NCBI RefSeq assembly: GCF_003569765.1
Contig: NZ_KZ983961.1
Coordinates: 2,144-58,019, forward strand
Length of the DNA stretch: 55,876 nt
Direction: 5' to 3'
Origin: Caldimonas tepidiphila
GTDB taxonomy: Bacteria > Pseudomonadota > Gammaproteobacteria > Burkholderiales > Burkholderiaceae_C
Shown here piece by piece: positions 37,882 through 46,504 of the stretch. How positions within the stretch are numbered: the stretch's first letter is position 1; every line of letters begins with the position of its first letter. Made by a program: the position numbers and the translations under genes. The notes beneath the pieces were generated by a model that was not told the DNA's origin, made no database searches, and saw nothing but the letters and a program-made list of their open reading frames with translations.

Positions 37882-38104
37882 GGTCCGTCCTTTCCTGGCG
37901 AGATGGGGAAGAGGGCGTCCGCGCGCGGCGCGGCACCCCCTCCCTCGAGGGGCAAGCGATGTTCCCTGCGCGCCAGCGCCGCCCGCCTCCCCGGTTCCGG
38001 CGCTTGACATCCGGGCTGCCACGACAGCCGGGTGAAAGCTTTGATGCAAGGCAGCATGCTAAAGTCCGGCGTTTTCGCTGACCTGCCTGCCCGCAACCGG
38101 CACC

Positions 38105-38698
38105 ATGTCCCTTCCTCCGGCCGCCCCCCAGCGCCAGCTCATGCATCGCCGCAGCATCGACGTCGCCGTCTATGCGCGGGAGGACGGGCTTTGGGAGGTC
38201 GACGCCCGGCTCGCGGACGTCAAGTCGCACGACGTGCCGCTCGGCGGCGGCGTGCGCCGTGCCGGCGAGCCGGTGCACGACATGACGCTGCGGCTCGTGA
38301 TCGACGAGCAATTCCGGATCCTGCAGGCGGGCGCCCGCACCGAATGGATGCCCTACCCGGGCCAGTGCGACGCCTACGGCGACGTCTATGCGCGCCTGGT
38401 GGGACTCAACCTGATGCAGAACTTCCGCCGCGACGTGAAGAGCCGCCTCGGCGGCACCGCGGCCTGCACCCACATCACCGAGCTGACGCAGGTGCTGCCC
38501 ACCGCGGTGCTGCAGGCCTTCGCCGGCACCGTGATCAAGCCCGAGGCGGGCGACCCGGACGGCGAGCGCCCGTTCCAGCTCGACCGCTGCCATGCACTGC
38601 GCGCCGACGGCGAGGTGGCGCGCCTGTTTTACCCGCACTGGTATCGACCCGCACCACCCGGCGACGAGGACGCTACCGTTTCCCGCAACCCTCTGTAG
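38105..38698 (+). CDS. DUF2889 protein
   Basis: 197 residues. [29 protein letters not shown] opens the family; [46 protein letters not shown] and the [18 protein letters not shown] end are conserved in DUF2889. The biochemical role is unknown; conserved His, Cys and Asp residues would allow metal binding. It is 25 bp before sucC, and this placement may be co-transcriptional. Confidence 0.85.
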   Translation: MSLPPAAPQRQLMHRRSIDVAVYAREDGLWEVDARLADVKSHDVPLGGGVRRAGEPVHDMTLRLVIDEQFRILQAGARTEWMPYPGQCDAYGDVYARLVGLNLMQNFRRDVKSRLGGTAACTHITELTQVLPTAVLQAFAGTVIKPEAGDPDGERPFQLDRCHALRADGEVARLFYPHWYRPAPPGDEDATVSRNPL

Positions 38699-38723
38699 AA
38701 CAGCCCCAGAGAGAGAGCCCCCC

Positions 38724-39884
<1,161 letters not shown>

Positions 39885-39907
39885 GCCCTGAAGGAAAGAG
39901 CAAGCAA

Positions 39908-40801
39908 ATGAGCATCCTGATCAACAAGGACACCCGCGTCATCACGCAGGGCATCACCGGCAAGACCGGCCAGTTCCACACGCTGGGCTGCCAGGCCTAC
40001 GCCAACGGCAAGGAATGCTTCGTCGCGGGCGTGAACCCGAAGAAGGCCGGCGAGAAGTTCTCCGACATCCCCATCTACGCCTCGGTCAAGGAAGCCAAGG
40101 CCGAGACGGGTGCCACCGTCTCCGTGATCTACGTGCCGCCCGCGGGCGCCGCCGCGGCGATCTGGGAAGCGGTCGAGGCCGACCTGGACCTCGCGATCTG
40201 CATCACCGAAGGCATCCCCGTCAAGGACATGCTCGAAGTGCGCAACCGGATGAAGGCCAAGGAGGCCGCCGGCGGCAAGAAGACGCTGCTGCTGGGCCCC
40301 AACTGCCCCGGCCTGATCACGCCCGACGAGATCAAGATCGGCATCATGCCCGGCCACATCCACCGCAAGGGCCGCATCGGCGTCGTGTCGCGCTCGGGCA
40401 CGCTGACCTATGAGGCGGTCGCCCAGCTCACCGAGATCGGCCTGGGCCAGTCCTCGGCGGTCGGCATCGGCGGCGACCCGATCAACGGCCTCAAGCACAT
40501 CGACGTGATGCGCATGTTCAACGACGATCCGGACACCGACGCCGTGATCATGATCGGCGAGATCGGCGGCCCGGACGAGGCCGAGGCCGCGCAGTGGTGC
40601 AAGGCGAACATGAAGAAGCCGGTGGTCGGCTTCATCGCCGGCGTCACCGCCCCTCCGGGCAAGCGCATGGGCCACGCCGGTGCGCTGATCTCGGGCGGCG
40701 CCGACACCGCCGATGCCAAGCTCGCCATCATGGAGGAGTGCGGCTTCACCGTGACGCGCAACCCGTCCGAGATGGGCAAGCTGCTCAAGGGCCTGCTGTA
40801 A
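39908..40801 (+). CDS. sucD: Succinyl-CoA synthetase alpha subunit
   Basis: 297 residues. The CoA-binding Rossmann part is [27 protein letters not shown] and [11 protein letters not shown] follow, and [10 protein letters not shown] carries the active-site His that is phosphorylated. It forms the alpha-beta complex with SucC. Confidence 0.98.
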   Translation: MSILINKDTRVITQGITGKTGQFHTLGCQAYANGKECFVAGVNPKKAGEKFSDIPIYASVKEAKAETGATVSVIYVPPAGAAAAIWEAVEADLDLAICITEGIPVKDMLEVRNRMKAKEAAGGKKTLLLGPNCPGLITPDEIKIGIMPGHIHRKGRIGVVSRSGTLTYEAVAQLTEIGLGQSSAVGIGGDPINGLKHIDVMRMFNDDPDTDAVIMIGEIGGPDEAEAAQWCKANMKKPVVGFIAGVTAPPGKRMGHAGALISGGADTADAKLAIMEECGFTVTRNPSEMGKLLKGLL

Positions 40802-40811
40802 GGCGGCGCCG

Positions 40812-40834
40812 GTCCGCGCCCGCGTGGCGCGGAC
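40812..40834 (+). terminator. GC-rich stem-loop after sucD
   Basis: GTCCGCGCC (40812-40820), loop CGCGT, GGCGCGGAC (40826-40834). There is no T-run, so it may stabilise the sucCD transcript end rather than terminate by itself. Confidence 0.5.
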
Positions 40835-40914
40835 TGCGCAATCCTACGTAGAGCCGAGCACCGGGCCGTCGCCTACACTGTGAGGTGGCGGCCTGATTTT
40901 TTGATCAGAATCAA

Positions 40915-41065
40915 GGCCCTTTGAAGGGGAGTAGCCTGTCCGGCGCGTCCACGACCCGTGGCGAGTCCGGATCTCAACGGTCGTCAGGACGGAGCAGCAT
41001 GCTCCCGGCCGTCGAGGAGCCTGCGATGCAGTGAGCGCGCGGGTTCGGGCAAGACCTTCGATGCA
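40915..41065 (+). promoter_or_regulatory. Probable yybP-ykoY (Mn2+) riboswitch before terC
   Basis: The leader contains the diagnostic GGGGAGTAGC (40926-40935), the conserved 5' loop of yybP-ykoY elements, followed by GC-rich arms and GTCAGGACGGAGC (about 40982-40995). A possible closing stem pairs TTTGAAGG (40920-40927) with CCTTCGA (41055-41061). The gene it precedes, a TerC-family transporter, is a classic target of this Mn2+ sensor. The region between about 41060 and the start at 41159 holds further hairpins that could mask the ribosome site GGAG. Boundaries are estimated by eye. Confidence 0.75.
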
Positions 41066-41158
41066 TGCCAGCATGGATGGCAGCGCTCGAAGGCGCAGTG
41101 TGCACTGCGAGCCCTGCCATTCCGACCTGGCCCGCACTCGTCAGTCATCGGAGCATTT

Positions 41159-41866
41159 ATGGACTTCTTCACCGCCGAGACCCTCTCGGCCATCGTGTCG
41201 ATCATCATGATCGACATCCTGCTGGGCGGCGACAACGCCGTCGTCATCGCGCTCGCCTGCCGCAAGCTGCCGCCGAACCAGCGCCGGCTCGGCATCCTGT
41301 GGGGAACGGCCGGCGCCATCGTGCTGCGCGTTATCCTGATCTTCTTCGCGCTGACCCTGCTGAAGATTTCCTTCCTGAAGATCGTCGGCGCGCTGCTGCT
41401 GATCTGGATCGGCGTGAAGCTACTCGCGCCGCACGACGAGGACGAGCACGCCAACATCCAGGCGAGCGACAAGCTGTGGGCGGCGGTCAAGACCGTCATC
41501 GTCGCCGACTTCGTGATGAGCCTGGACAACGTCATCGCGATCGCCGGCGCCGCCGAGGGCGCGAGCCCCGGCCACCAGCTGCCGCTGGTGATCTTCGGCC
41601 TGCTCGTGAGCATCCCGATCATCATCTGGGGCAGCCAGCTCGTCATCAAGCTGATGGACCGCTTCCCGCTGATCATCACGCTCGGCGGCATGCTGCTGGG
41701 CTGGATCGCCGGCACGATGGCGGTGAGCGACCCGGCGGTGACGGGCTTCCTGCCGCAGACCGACACGGTGAAGTACGCGATGGGCGTCGGCGGCGCGCTG
41801 CTGGTGCTGGCGCTCGGCAAGTGGATGGCCAGCCGCCAGCAGCCCACCCCCTCCGAAGCGGGCTGA
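41159..41866 (+). CDS. TerC-family membrane protein (putative Mn2+/metal exporter)
   Basis: 235 residues, about seven transmembrane segments. The paired acidic motifs MIDILLGGDNAVVIALA (near residue 20) and DFVMSLDNVIAIAGAA (near 120) are the TerC hallmarks and line the presumed metal path. The short form resembles YjbE/YceF proteins, several of which export manganese. The ATG at 41159 follows GGAG by six bases. The riboswitch-like leader supports control by Mn2+. Confidence 0.88.
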   Translation: MDFFTAETLSAIVSIIMIDILLGGDNAVVIALACRKLPPNQRRLGILWGTAGAIVLRVILIFFALTLLKISFLKIVGALLLIWIGVKLLAPHDEDEHANIQASDKLWAAVKTVIVADFVMSLDNVIAIAGAAEGASPGHQLPLVIFGLLVSIPIIIWGSQLVIKLMDRFPLIITLGGMLLGWIAGTMAVSDPAVTGFLPQTDTVKYAMGVGGALLVLALGKWMASRQQPTPSEAG

Positions 41867-41899
41867 ACGCGACTCCCGCATGAGGCCGGCGAGCCGGTC

Positions 41900-41921
41900 G
41901 TTCCCCCGTTCGAGGGGGAAC
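41900..41921 (+). terminator. Hairpin after terC
   Basis: GTTCCCCC (41900-41907), loop GTTCGA, GGGGGAAC (41914-41921). This strong hairpin without a T-run lies in the gap between terC and the phosphatase gene and makes the upstream ATG at 41880 an unlikely start for the latter. Confidence 0.55.
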
Positions 41922-41987
41922 CCCGGCCCGCCCTTCTCCCGGGCAGGGCACAATCGGTCGACTTCGCTGCCGCCCCAGGTCCTGCCC

Positions 41988-42788
41988 TTGTTCTCCGCCG
42001 CGCCCCTGTCGCTCGAGTTCTTCTGCCTCACCGACACCGGGCGCCTGCGTGAGAACAACGAGGACGCGGTCGCCGTCGACGAATCGGCCCGCCTCGCGGT
42101 ACTGGCCGACGGCATGGGCGGCTACAACGCCGGCGAGGTCGCCAGCGGCATGGTCACCGCCTTCCTGAAGGCCGAACTGGGCCGCTGGCTCGGCGAGTCC
42201 GCCGGCATCGCGAGCGACACCGACGTGCGCCGCGCGATGGACATCTGCGTCGAGAACGCCAACCAGGCGCTGCACGCCGCGGCGCAGGCCAACCCGCACT
42301 ACGCCGGCATGGGCACCACGCTCGTGGTGGCCGTCTTCCGCCACAACCGCCTGCTGCTCGGCCACATCGGCGACTCGCGTGCCTACCGCATGCGCGGCGG
42401 AAGGCTGCTGCGCATGACCCGCGACCACTCGCTGCTGCAGGAGCAGATCGACGCCGGCCTCATCAGCCCCGACCAGGCCGTCTTCGCCGCCCACCGCAAC
42501 CTCGTCACGCGCGCGATGGGCGTGCAGGACACGGTGCTGCTCGAGACGCACCAGCACGACTTGCGTGCCGGCGACACGGTGCTGCTGTGCTCGGACGGAC
42601 TCACCGACATGCTCGACGACGAGCAGATCGCGTCGCTGCTGCAGGAGCCGGTCGGCCTCGGCGAGGCGGGAACGGCGCTGGTCGCCGCAGCCAACGCTGC
42701 CGGAGGCAGGGATAATATCGCCGTGGTGCTGGTGCGCGCCACGGGCCGCGATGCCGGTGGCCGTTCATGGTGGCCTTTCAGGCGCTGA
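41988..42788 (+). CDS. PP2C-family serine/threonine protein phosphatase
   Basis: About 266 residues from a TTG at 41988; an ATG at 41880 is in frame, but its 36 extra codons read through a hairpin and are low-complexity. Motifs in order: TDTGRLRENNEDAVAVDE, LADGMGGYNAGEVAS, LLGHIGDSRAYRM, LLCSDGLTDML and AAGGRDNIAVVLV. These contain the Mn/Mg-binding Asp residues of bacterial PppA/Stp1 phosphatases. It is followed 58 bp later by an FHA-domain gene, so the two probably form a phospho-Ser/Thr signalling pair. No kinase is visible in the window. Confidence 0.88.
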   Translation: MFSAAPLSLEFFCLTDTGRLRENNEDAVAVDESARLAVLADGMGGYNAGEVASGMVTAFLKAELGRWLGESAGIASDTDVRRAMDICVENANQALHAAAQANPHYAGMGTTLVVAVFRHNRLLLGHIGDSRAYRMRGGRLLRMTRDHSLLQEQIDAGLISPDQAVFAAHRNLVTRAMGVQDTVLLETHQHDLRAGDTVLLCSDGLTDMLDDEQIASLLQEPVGLGEAGTALVAAANAAGGRDNIAVVLVRATGRDAGGRSWWPFRR

Positions 42789-42846
42789 GCGGCGGAGCCG
42801 CCGGCGCTGCCACAAGACACCCAGATTCAGGACAAGAGGGACCAGC

Positions 42847-43512
42847 ATGGGAAAGCTCGTTGTCTCGCTCGACGGCGTGGTCATCAAGGAAGTCCAGCTC
42901 ACGAAGGACAAGACCACGCTCGGCCGCCGCCCCTACAACGACATCGTGATCGACAACCTCGCCGTGAGCGGGGAGCACGCGGTGCTGCAGGTCGTCGGGC
43001 GGGATGTCTTCATCGAGGACATCAACAGCACCAACGGCACCTACGTCAACGGCAAGCCCATCCGCAAGCAGCTGCTCACGCCGAGCGACACCGTCGAGAT
43101 CGGCAAGTACAAGCTCTGCTACGTCAGCGACGACCCGCCGGACCTGCACGAATCGCTGCGCGACAGCAGCACGGCGCCCGCGGGCTTCGCCCACACCGCG
43201 CCGTACATGGGCGGGCCCTCGGGCTTCGGCGGCCTCGGCTCATCCCAGCCGCCGTCGGCCTCGATCAAGGTCCTCAACGGCGCGGCCGCCGGCCGCCAGG
43301 TCCTGCTCACCAAGGTCGTCACCACCATCGGCAAGCCGGGCGTGCAGGTCGGCTCGATCAGCCGCCGCCCCGGCGGCTACGTGCTGGCGCATGTCGAGGG
43401 GCCGACGCGCCCCACCGTCAACGGCGTGCCGGTCGAGGCCGACCCGGTGCCGCTGAGCAACGGCGACATCATCGAGCTCGCCGGCACCCGCATGCAGTTC
43501 GTCCTCGGCTGA
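42847..43512 (+). CDS. Double FHA-domain protein
   Basis: 221 residues. The first FHA domain occupies about 1-95: LGRRPYNDIVIDNLAVSGEHAVL has the Arg and Ser/His phosphothreonine-binding positions, and DINSTNGTYVNG the Asn turn. The second, about 130-221 after a Gly/Ser/Pro linker, has a degenerate loop (TTIGKPGVQVGSISRRPGGYVLAH) but keeps a PTVNGVPV turn and the last strands. The second domain may bind a partner without phosphate. Known FHA/PP2C pairs act in type VI secretion, motility or cell-envelope control. The neighbour here is the pilin gene. Confidence 0.88.
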   Translation: MGKLVVSLDGVVIKEVQLTKDKTTLGRRPYNDIVIDNLAVSGEHAVLQVVGRDVFIEDINSTNGTYVNGKPIRKQLLTPSDTVEIGKYKLCYVSDDPPDLHESLRDSSTAPAGFAHTAPYMGGPSGFGGLGSSQPPSASIKVLNGAAAGRQVLLTKVVTTIGKPGVQVGSISRRPGGYVLAHVEGPTRPTVNGVPVEADPVPLSNGDIIELAGTRMQFVLG

Positions 43513-43679
43513 AGGCGCGGCAGCTCGGGAAACCGGGCCCGGCGTGCACTGCTGCGCGATGCCGGCCGGGTCTTGCCGCATCGCGCCGCCTGCTGCGCGT
43601 ACAGTGTCGGCGCGGCATGCACCCCGGTGCGGTCGAGACAGCAAGCAAGCCCCTATCCTGATCTGAAAGCCGCGCCGAC

Positions 43680-44450
43680 ATGAACGTCCGCGTCCTCGGC
43701 TGTTCGGGCGCGATCGCCGCCGGCAGCAAGACCACATCCTTTCTCGTCGACGAGGACCTGCTCGTCGACGCCGGCACCGGCGTGGGCGACCTCACGCTCG
43801 AGGAACTCGAGCGCATCGACCACATCCTGCTGAGCCACTCGCACCTCGACCACGTCCTGTCGATCCCGCTGATGGCCGACAGCGTGATCAGCCGGCGCAA
43901 GCAGCCGATCGTCGTGCACGGGCTGCCGGAGACGCTCGCGGCGCTGCGCGCGCATGTCTTCAACAACGTGATCTGGCCCGACTTCACCCGGCTGCCGAGC
44001 TCCGAGCGGCCGGTGCTGCGCTTCGAGCCGCTGCGGGTCGGCCAGCGCCTGCGGCTGGGAAACCATGAGATCGAGGTGCTGCCGGCCGAGCACACGGTGC
44101 CGGCGGTCGGCTATGCGGTGCGGCAGGCGCGGGAGGACGCGCCCTGGTGGGTCTACACCGGCGACACCGGGCCCAACCCGGCGCTGTGGCCGCTGCTGGC
44201 CGGGCGGCGGATCGGCGCGCTCGTGATCGAGACCGCCTTCAGCGACCGCGAGCAGGAACTCGCGCGCCTCAGCCGCCACCTCTCGCCATGCACGCTGGCG
44301 CAGGGCCTTGGAGAACTGCCCCCCGGCGTGCCCGTGTTCATCACCCATACCAAGCCGGACGAGATGGCAAGCGTGGCGGCGGAGGTCCGGGCCCTGCGCC
44401 TGGATCACGCCATCGGCCATCTCCAAGCAGGGCAGGTGCTGCCCCTGTAA
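43680..44450 (+). CDS. Metallo-beta-lactamase-fold phosphodiesterase (class II cNMP type)
   Basis: 256 residues. MNVRVLGCSGAIAAGSKTTSFLV matches the start of class II 3',5'-cyclic nucleotide phosphodiesterases. The zinc motif HSHLDH is at 53-58, with further ligands in VYTGDTGPNP and a terminal FITHTKPDE. It could hydrolyse cAMP or another cyclic nucleotide; the exact substrate is inferred. It lies just before the pilA control region, a possible link between second-messenger level and pili. Confidence 0.8.
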   Translation: MNVRVLGCSGAIAAGSKTTSFLVDEDLLVDAGTGVGDLTLEELERIDHILLSHSHLDHVLSIPLMADSVISRRKQPIVVHGLPETLAALRAHVFNNVIWPDFTRLPSSERPVLRFEPLRVGQRLRLGNHEIEVLPAEHTVPAVGYAVRQAREDAPWWVYTGDTGPNPALWPLLAGRRIGALVIETAFSDREQELARLSRHLSPCTLAQGLGELPPGVPVFITHTKPDEMASVAAEVRALRLDHAIGHLQAGQVLPL

Positions 44451-44503
44451 GGACTTCAAGTTCTGTCATGACTGACGCAATTTGTCACCTGCTGGTTGAG
44501 GGG

Positions 44504-44570
44504 GAGACAGAACTTGTCTCTGCAGGTGGGGCTGGACAGGCTGGAATGCCAACTATCTCACGATAGTTGG
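44504..44570. promoter_or_regulatory. Two perfect palindromes upstream of pilA
   Basis: GAGACA-GAACT-TGTCTC (44504-44520) and CCAACTATC-TCAC-GATAGTTGG (44549-44570) lie 64-80 and 14-35 bp before the sigma-54 core promoter. The first contains TGTC/GACA half-sites like those bound by PilR and lies at a usual enhancer distance. A further TGTC occurs at about 44464. The second could be an additional operator or the transcript end of the upstream gene (no T-run). Confidence 0.5.
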
Positions 44571-44583
44571 CACAAGCGCCGTG

Positions 44584-44598
44584 TGGCACGGCTTCTGC
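44584..44598 (+). promoter_or_regulatory. pilA: Sigma-54 promoter of pilA
   Basis: TGGCAC (44584-44589), five bases, CTGC (44595-44598): the -24 GG and -12 GC dinucleotides have the correct spacing. The leader to the ATG (44639) is about 30 bases and includes AGGAGAG. Pilin genes of this type are normally activated by PilS-PilR. Confidence 0.85.
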
Positions 44599-44638
44599 GT
44601 TTCTTTCTGCGCTTCCACCAACCACTCAGGAGAGATCC

Positions 44639-45154
44639 ATGAAGCGCATCCAGCAAGGTTTTACCCTCATTGAACTGATGATCGTCGTGGCGATCATTGG
44701 CATTCTCGCAGCTGTCGCGCTGCCGGCTTATCAGGACTACACTGTCCGTGCACGCGTGACCGAAGGCCTGTCGCTGGCTTCGGGTCTGAAGACGGCCATC
44801 TCTGAGACGTTCACGACGTCCGGTCCGCGCTCGATGATCTGCGGCACGACCACCGACACGGACTGCGACGCGATCAACGCTACGCCGCCGGCCGCCACCA
44901 AGAATGTGGCCAGCGTACAGTCCGCAGCTGATGGCGTCATCACCATCACCTACGACAGCACGGTTGCCAACGGCGCAACGCTGCGTTATATCCCCGCTAC
45001 CCAAGCCACGGCTCGTCTGGAGGCGCCGACTGCTCTGGCACTGAACCTCGCCGCAAACGGGGGTGCTCCGTTCGTCTACGTGTGCCGTACCGGTTCCACC
45101 ACCCCCATGCCCGCCAAGTATGTTCCGACCGCTTGCAAGGGCGCTGCCAGCTAA
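44639..45154 (+). CDS. pilA: Type IV pilin PilA with C-terminal Ser
   Basis: 171 residues. The leader MKRIQQG is cut before Phe8 to give N-methyl-Phe, and the class IVa signature [27 protein letters not shown] starts there with Glu5. Cys149 and Cys166 probably close the C-terminal D-loop; an additional Cys68/Cys76 pair lies in the central region. The last residue is Ser171 (ACKGAAS). A C-terminal Ser is the attachment site of the glycan in pilins modified by PilO/TfpO-type transferases, and a transferase of that class is encoded at 51195. The promoter is sigma-54 dependent and a strong terminator follows. Confidence 0.93.
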   Translation: MKRIQQGFTLIELMIVVAIIGILAAVALPAYQDYTVRARVTEGLSLASGLKTAISETFTTSGPRSMICGTTTDTDCDAINATPPAATKNVASVQSAADGVITITYDSTVANGATLRYIPATQATARLEAPTALALNLAANGGAPFVYVCRTGSTTPMPAKYVPTACKGAAS

Positions 45155-45204
45155 TCTGGCCTGAGTCTCGTTACCCCTGCCCGTACCAAGCGGGATCGCC
45201 AAAA

Positions 45205-45238
45205 AGCGAGCGCAGCCTGTGCTGCGCTCGCTTTTTTT
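45205..45238 (+). terminator. Intrinsic terminator of pilA
   Basis: A 12-bp perfect stem AGCGAGCGCAGC / GCTGCGCTCGCT (45205-45216, 45221-45232) with loop CTGT, preceded by AAAA and followed by seven T. It works in either direction by composition. Confidence 0.95.
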
Positions 45239-45270
45239 AGGTAGAGCCTGCGGTGATTGGCGTCTAGAAG

Positions 45271-45926
45271 ATTGATAGAAACTTCAACGCGCTGCGCTGG
45301 CAAGGGCGCGGAGCGCCGTGGCGCATGCTGCCCAACGACTTCCCGCCCTGGCCCGCGGTATATCAGAAGTTTCGCCGCGGGAGCGAGGGGGGCTGCTTTG
45401 AGGCGCTGGTCAGCGACATGGGCTCGATCATCCGTGAGGCCGCAGGTCGCAAGGGCCAGCTCAGGGCCGTGGCGCTCGACGGGCGCACGCTACAAAGCAG
45501 TTGCGAGAGCGGCCCGCGAGCGAGCTATGACGGCTACAAGAACGTGCACATGGCCGTGGACACGCTGGGGCAGTTGGCCGCGCTGACGATCACTGATGCC
45601 AGCGAGCAGGAGCGTGCGCAAGTCAGGTAGTTGTGCGAGGCGGTGCATAAGGCCACGGGCGAAACGGTGAAGCTGGCCTGGGCCGACCAAGGCTATACAG
45701 GCGAGCAAGCCCGCGAGGACGCCCAGGCGCCGGGGATCGAGTTGGAGGTTGTCAGGCTGGCTGTCCGAGGCAAAGAAGGGGTTCGCGCTGCTGCCCCGGC
45801 GCTGGGTGGTGGAGCGCAGCTCTGCCTGGCTGGCGTGATTCCGGCGTCTATCGCGCGACTTCGAGCGCATGCCTCAGGTGCTCGCAGCGCTGCATTTCGT
45901 CGTCTTCGCCATGCTCATGCTGCCTA
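45271..45926 (+). pseudogene. Decayed IS5-family transposase (different from the copy at 1)
   Basis: Fragments in order of a DDE transposase: LRWQGRGAPWRMLPNDFPPW, the first Asp in VALDGRTLQSS, YDGYKNVHMAVDTLG, an in-frame TAG at 45628-45630, then LAWADQGYTGEQA with the second Asp. After about 45770 the frame is lost; the missing part (GFALLPRRWVVERSSAW, with the catalytic Glu, then HFVVFAMLML) is readable in another frame and has a further stop. The 5' end is also missing. Inactive remnant marking the right side of pilA as an insertion hot spot. Confidence 0.85.
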
Positions 45927-45989
45927 ACGCGGTGACATTCTGGGCCTTGGGAGAAAGTGCACAACACGCTCTAGTGGTGTGAGTTAGAA

Positions 45990-46390
45990 ATTCATTCGAA
46001 GAAAGAGGCAACCGAAGAAAATATTTTGTTGGCTGTACTGTACTGATCCAAGCAAACGACTTGAGAGGGGCGTTGTTTTCGACGATGTAGGCATGGACAG
46101 AAGATTCGAGTGCAGGTGTCAAGCGGGATCGGCCTCGCTTGAGTTGGCGGGCCATGAGGACGGAGAACCTGTACTCCCCCAGATTCAGCTCGGAGGCCGA
46201 GTTTGGTGTGAAGTGCGGAGGTGCGAGTGGATGGCGTACCAACCAACGGTGAATGCGCGGCGTCTTGTGGATGCTGGCGTTGTCGAGCACCAGATTCTTC
46301 TTGAACTCGGCGGACGTAGTCGCGCTCCACGGTGTCAATGACGTGCTGGAAGTGGACGCTGAGCGGCGTTGATAAGTTGTTGATTTACAA
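45990..46390 (-). pseudogene. Decayed IS630-family transposase C-terminal part
   Basis: On the minus strand, LVLDNASIHKTPRIHRWLVRHP (second catalytic Asp), SASELNLGEYRFSVL (a worn SWLNLVERWFS motif), QLKRGRSR and YIVENNAPLKSFAW match the end of IS630-type transposases. The N-terminal half is absent and the sequence upstream (46330-46390) is in another frame. No inverted repeats were identified. Confidence 0.75.
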
Positions 46391-46504
46391 AGGCCCTACG
46401 TGGGGCGCGCAGGACCGTTGAAAAAATGTGGGTAATGGGATGAAGTGCATAACACATTTCTAATGTGATGTGACTCTCTATTAAATCTCTCACTTTTAAT
46501 TGGT
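46391..46504. other. AT-rich spacer
   Basis: A sharp drop in GC begins here and persists to about 50560. Candidate -10/-35 elements for the next gene are present (e.g. AT-rich TATTAAAT around 46473-46490), but no distinct site can be assigned. Confidence 0.4.

Noticed and set aside
41880-41987. ATG start for the PP2C phosphatase
   Set aside because: The 36 added codons pass through a perfect hairpin and do not resemble PP2C N-termini; a TTG at 41988 is more likely, though not proven.
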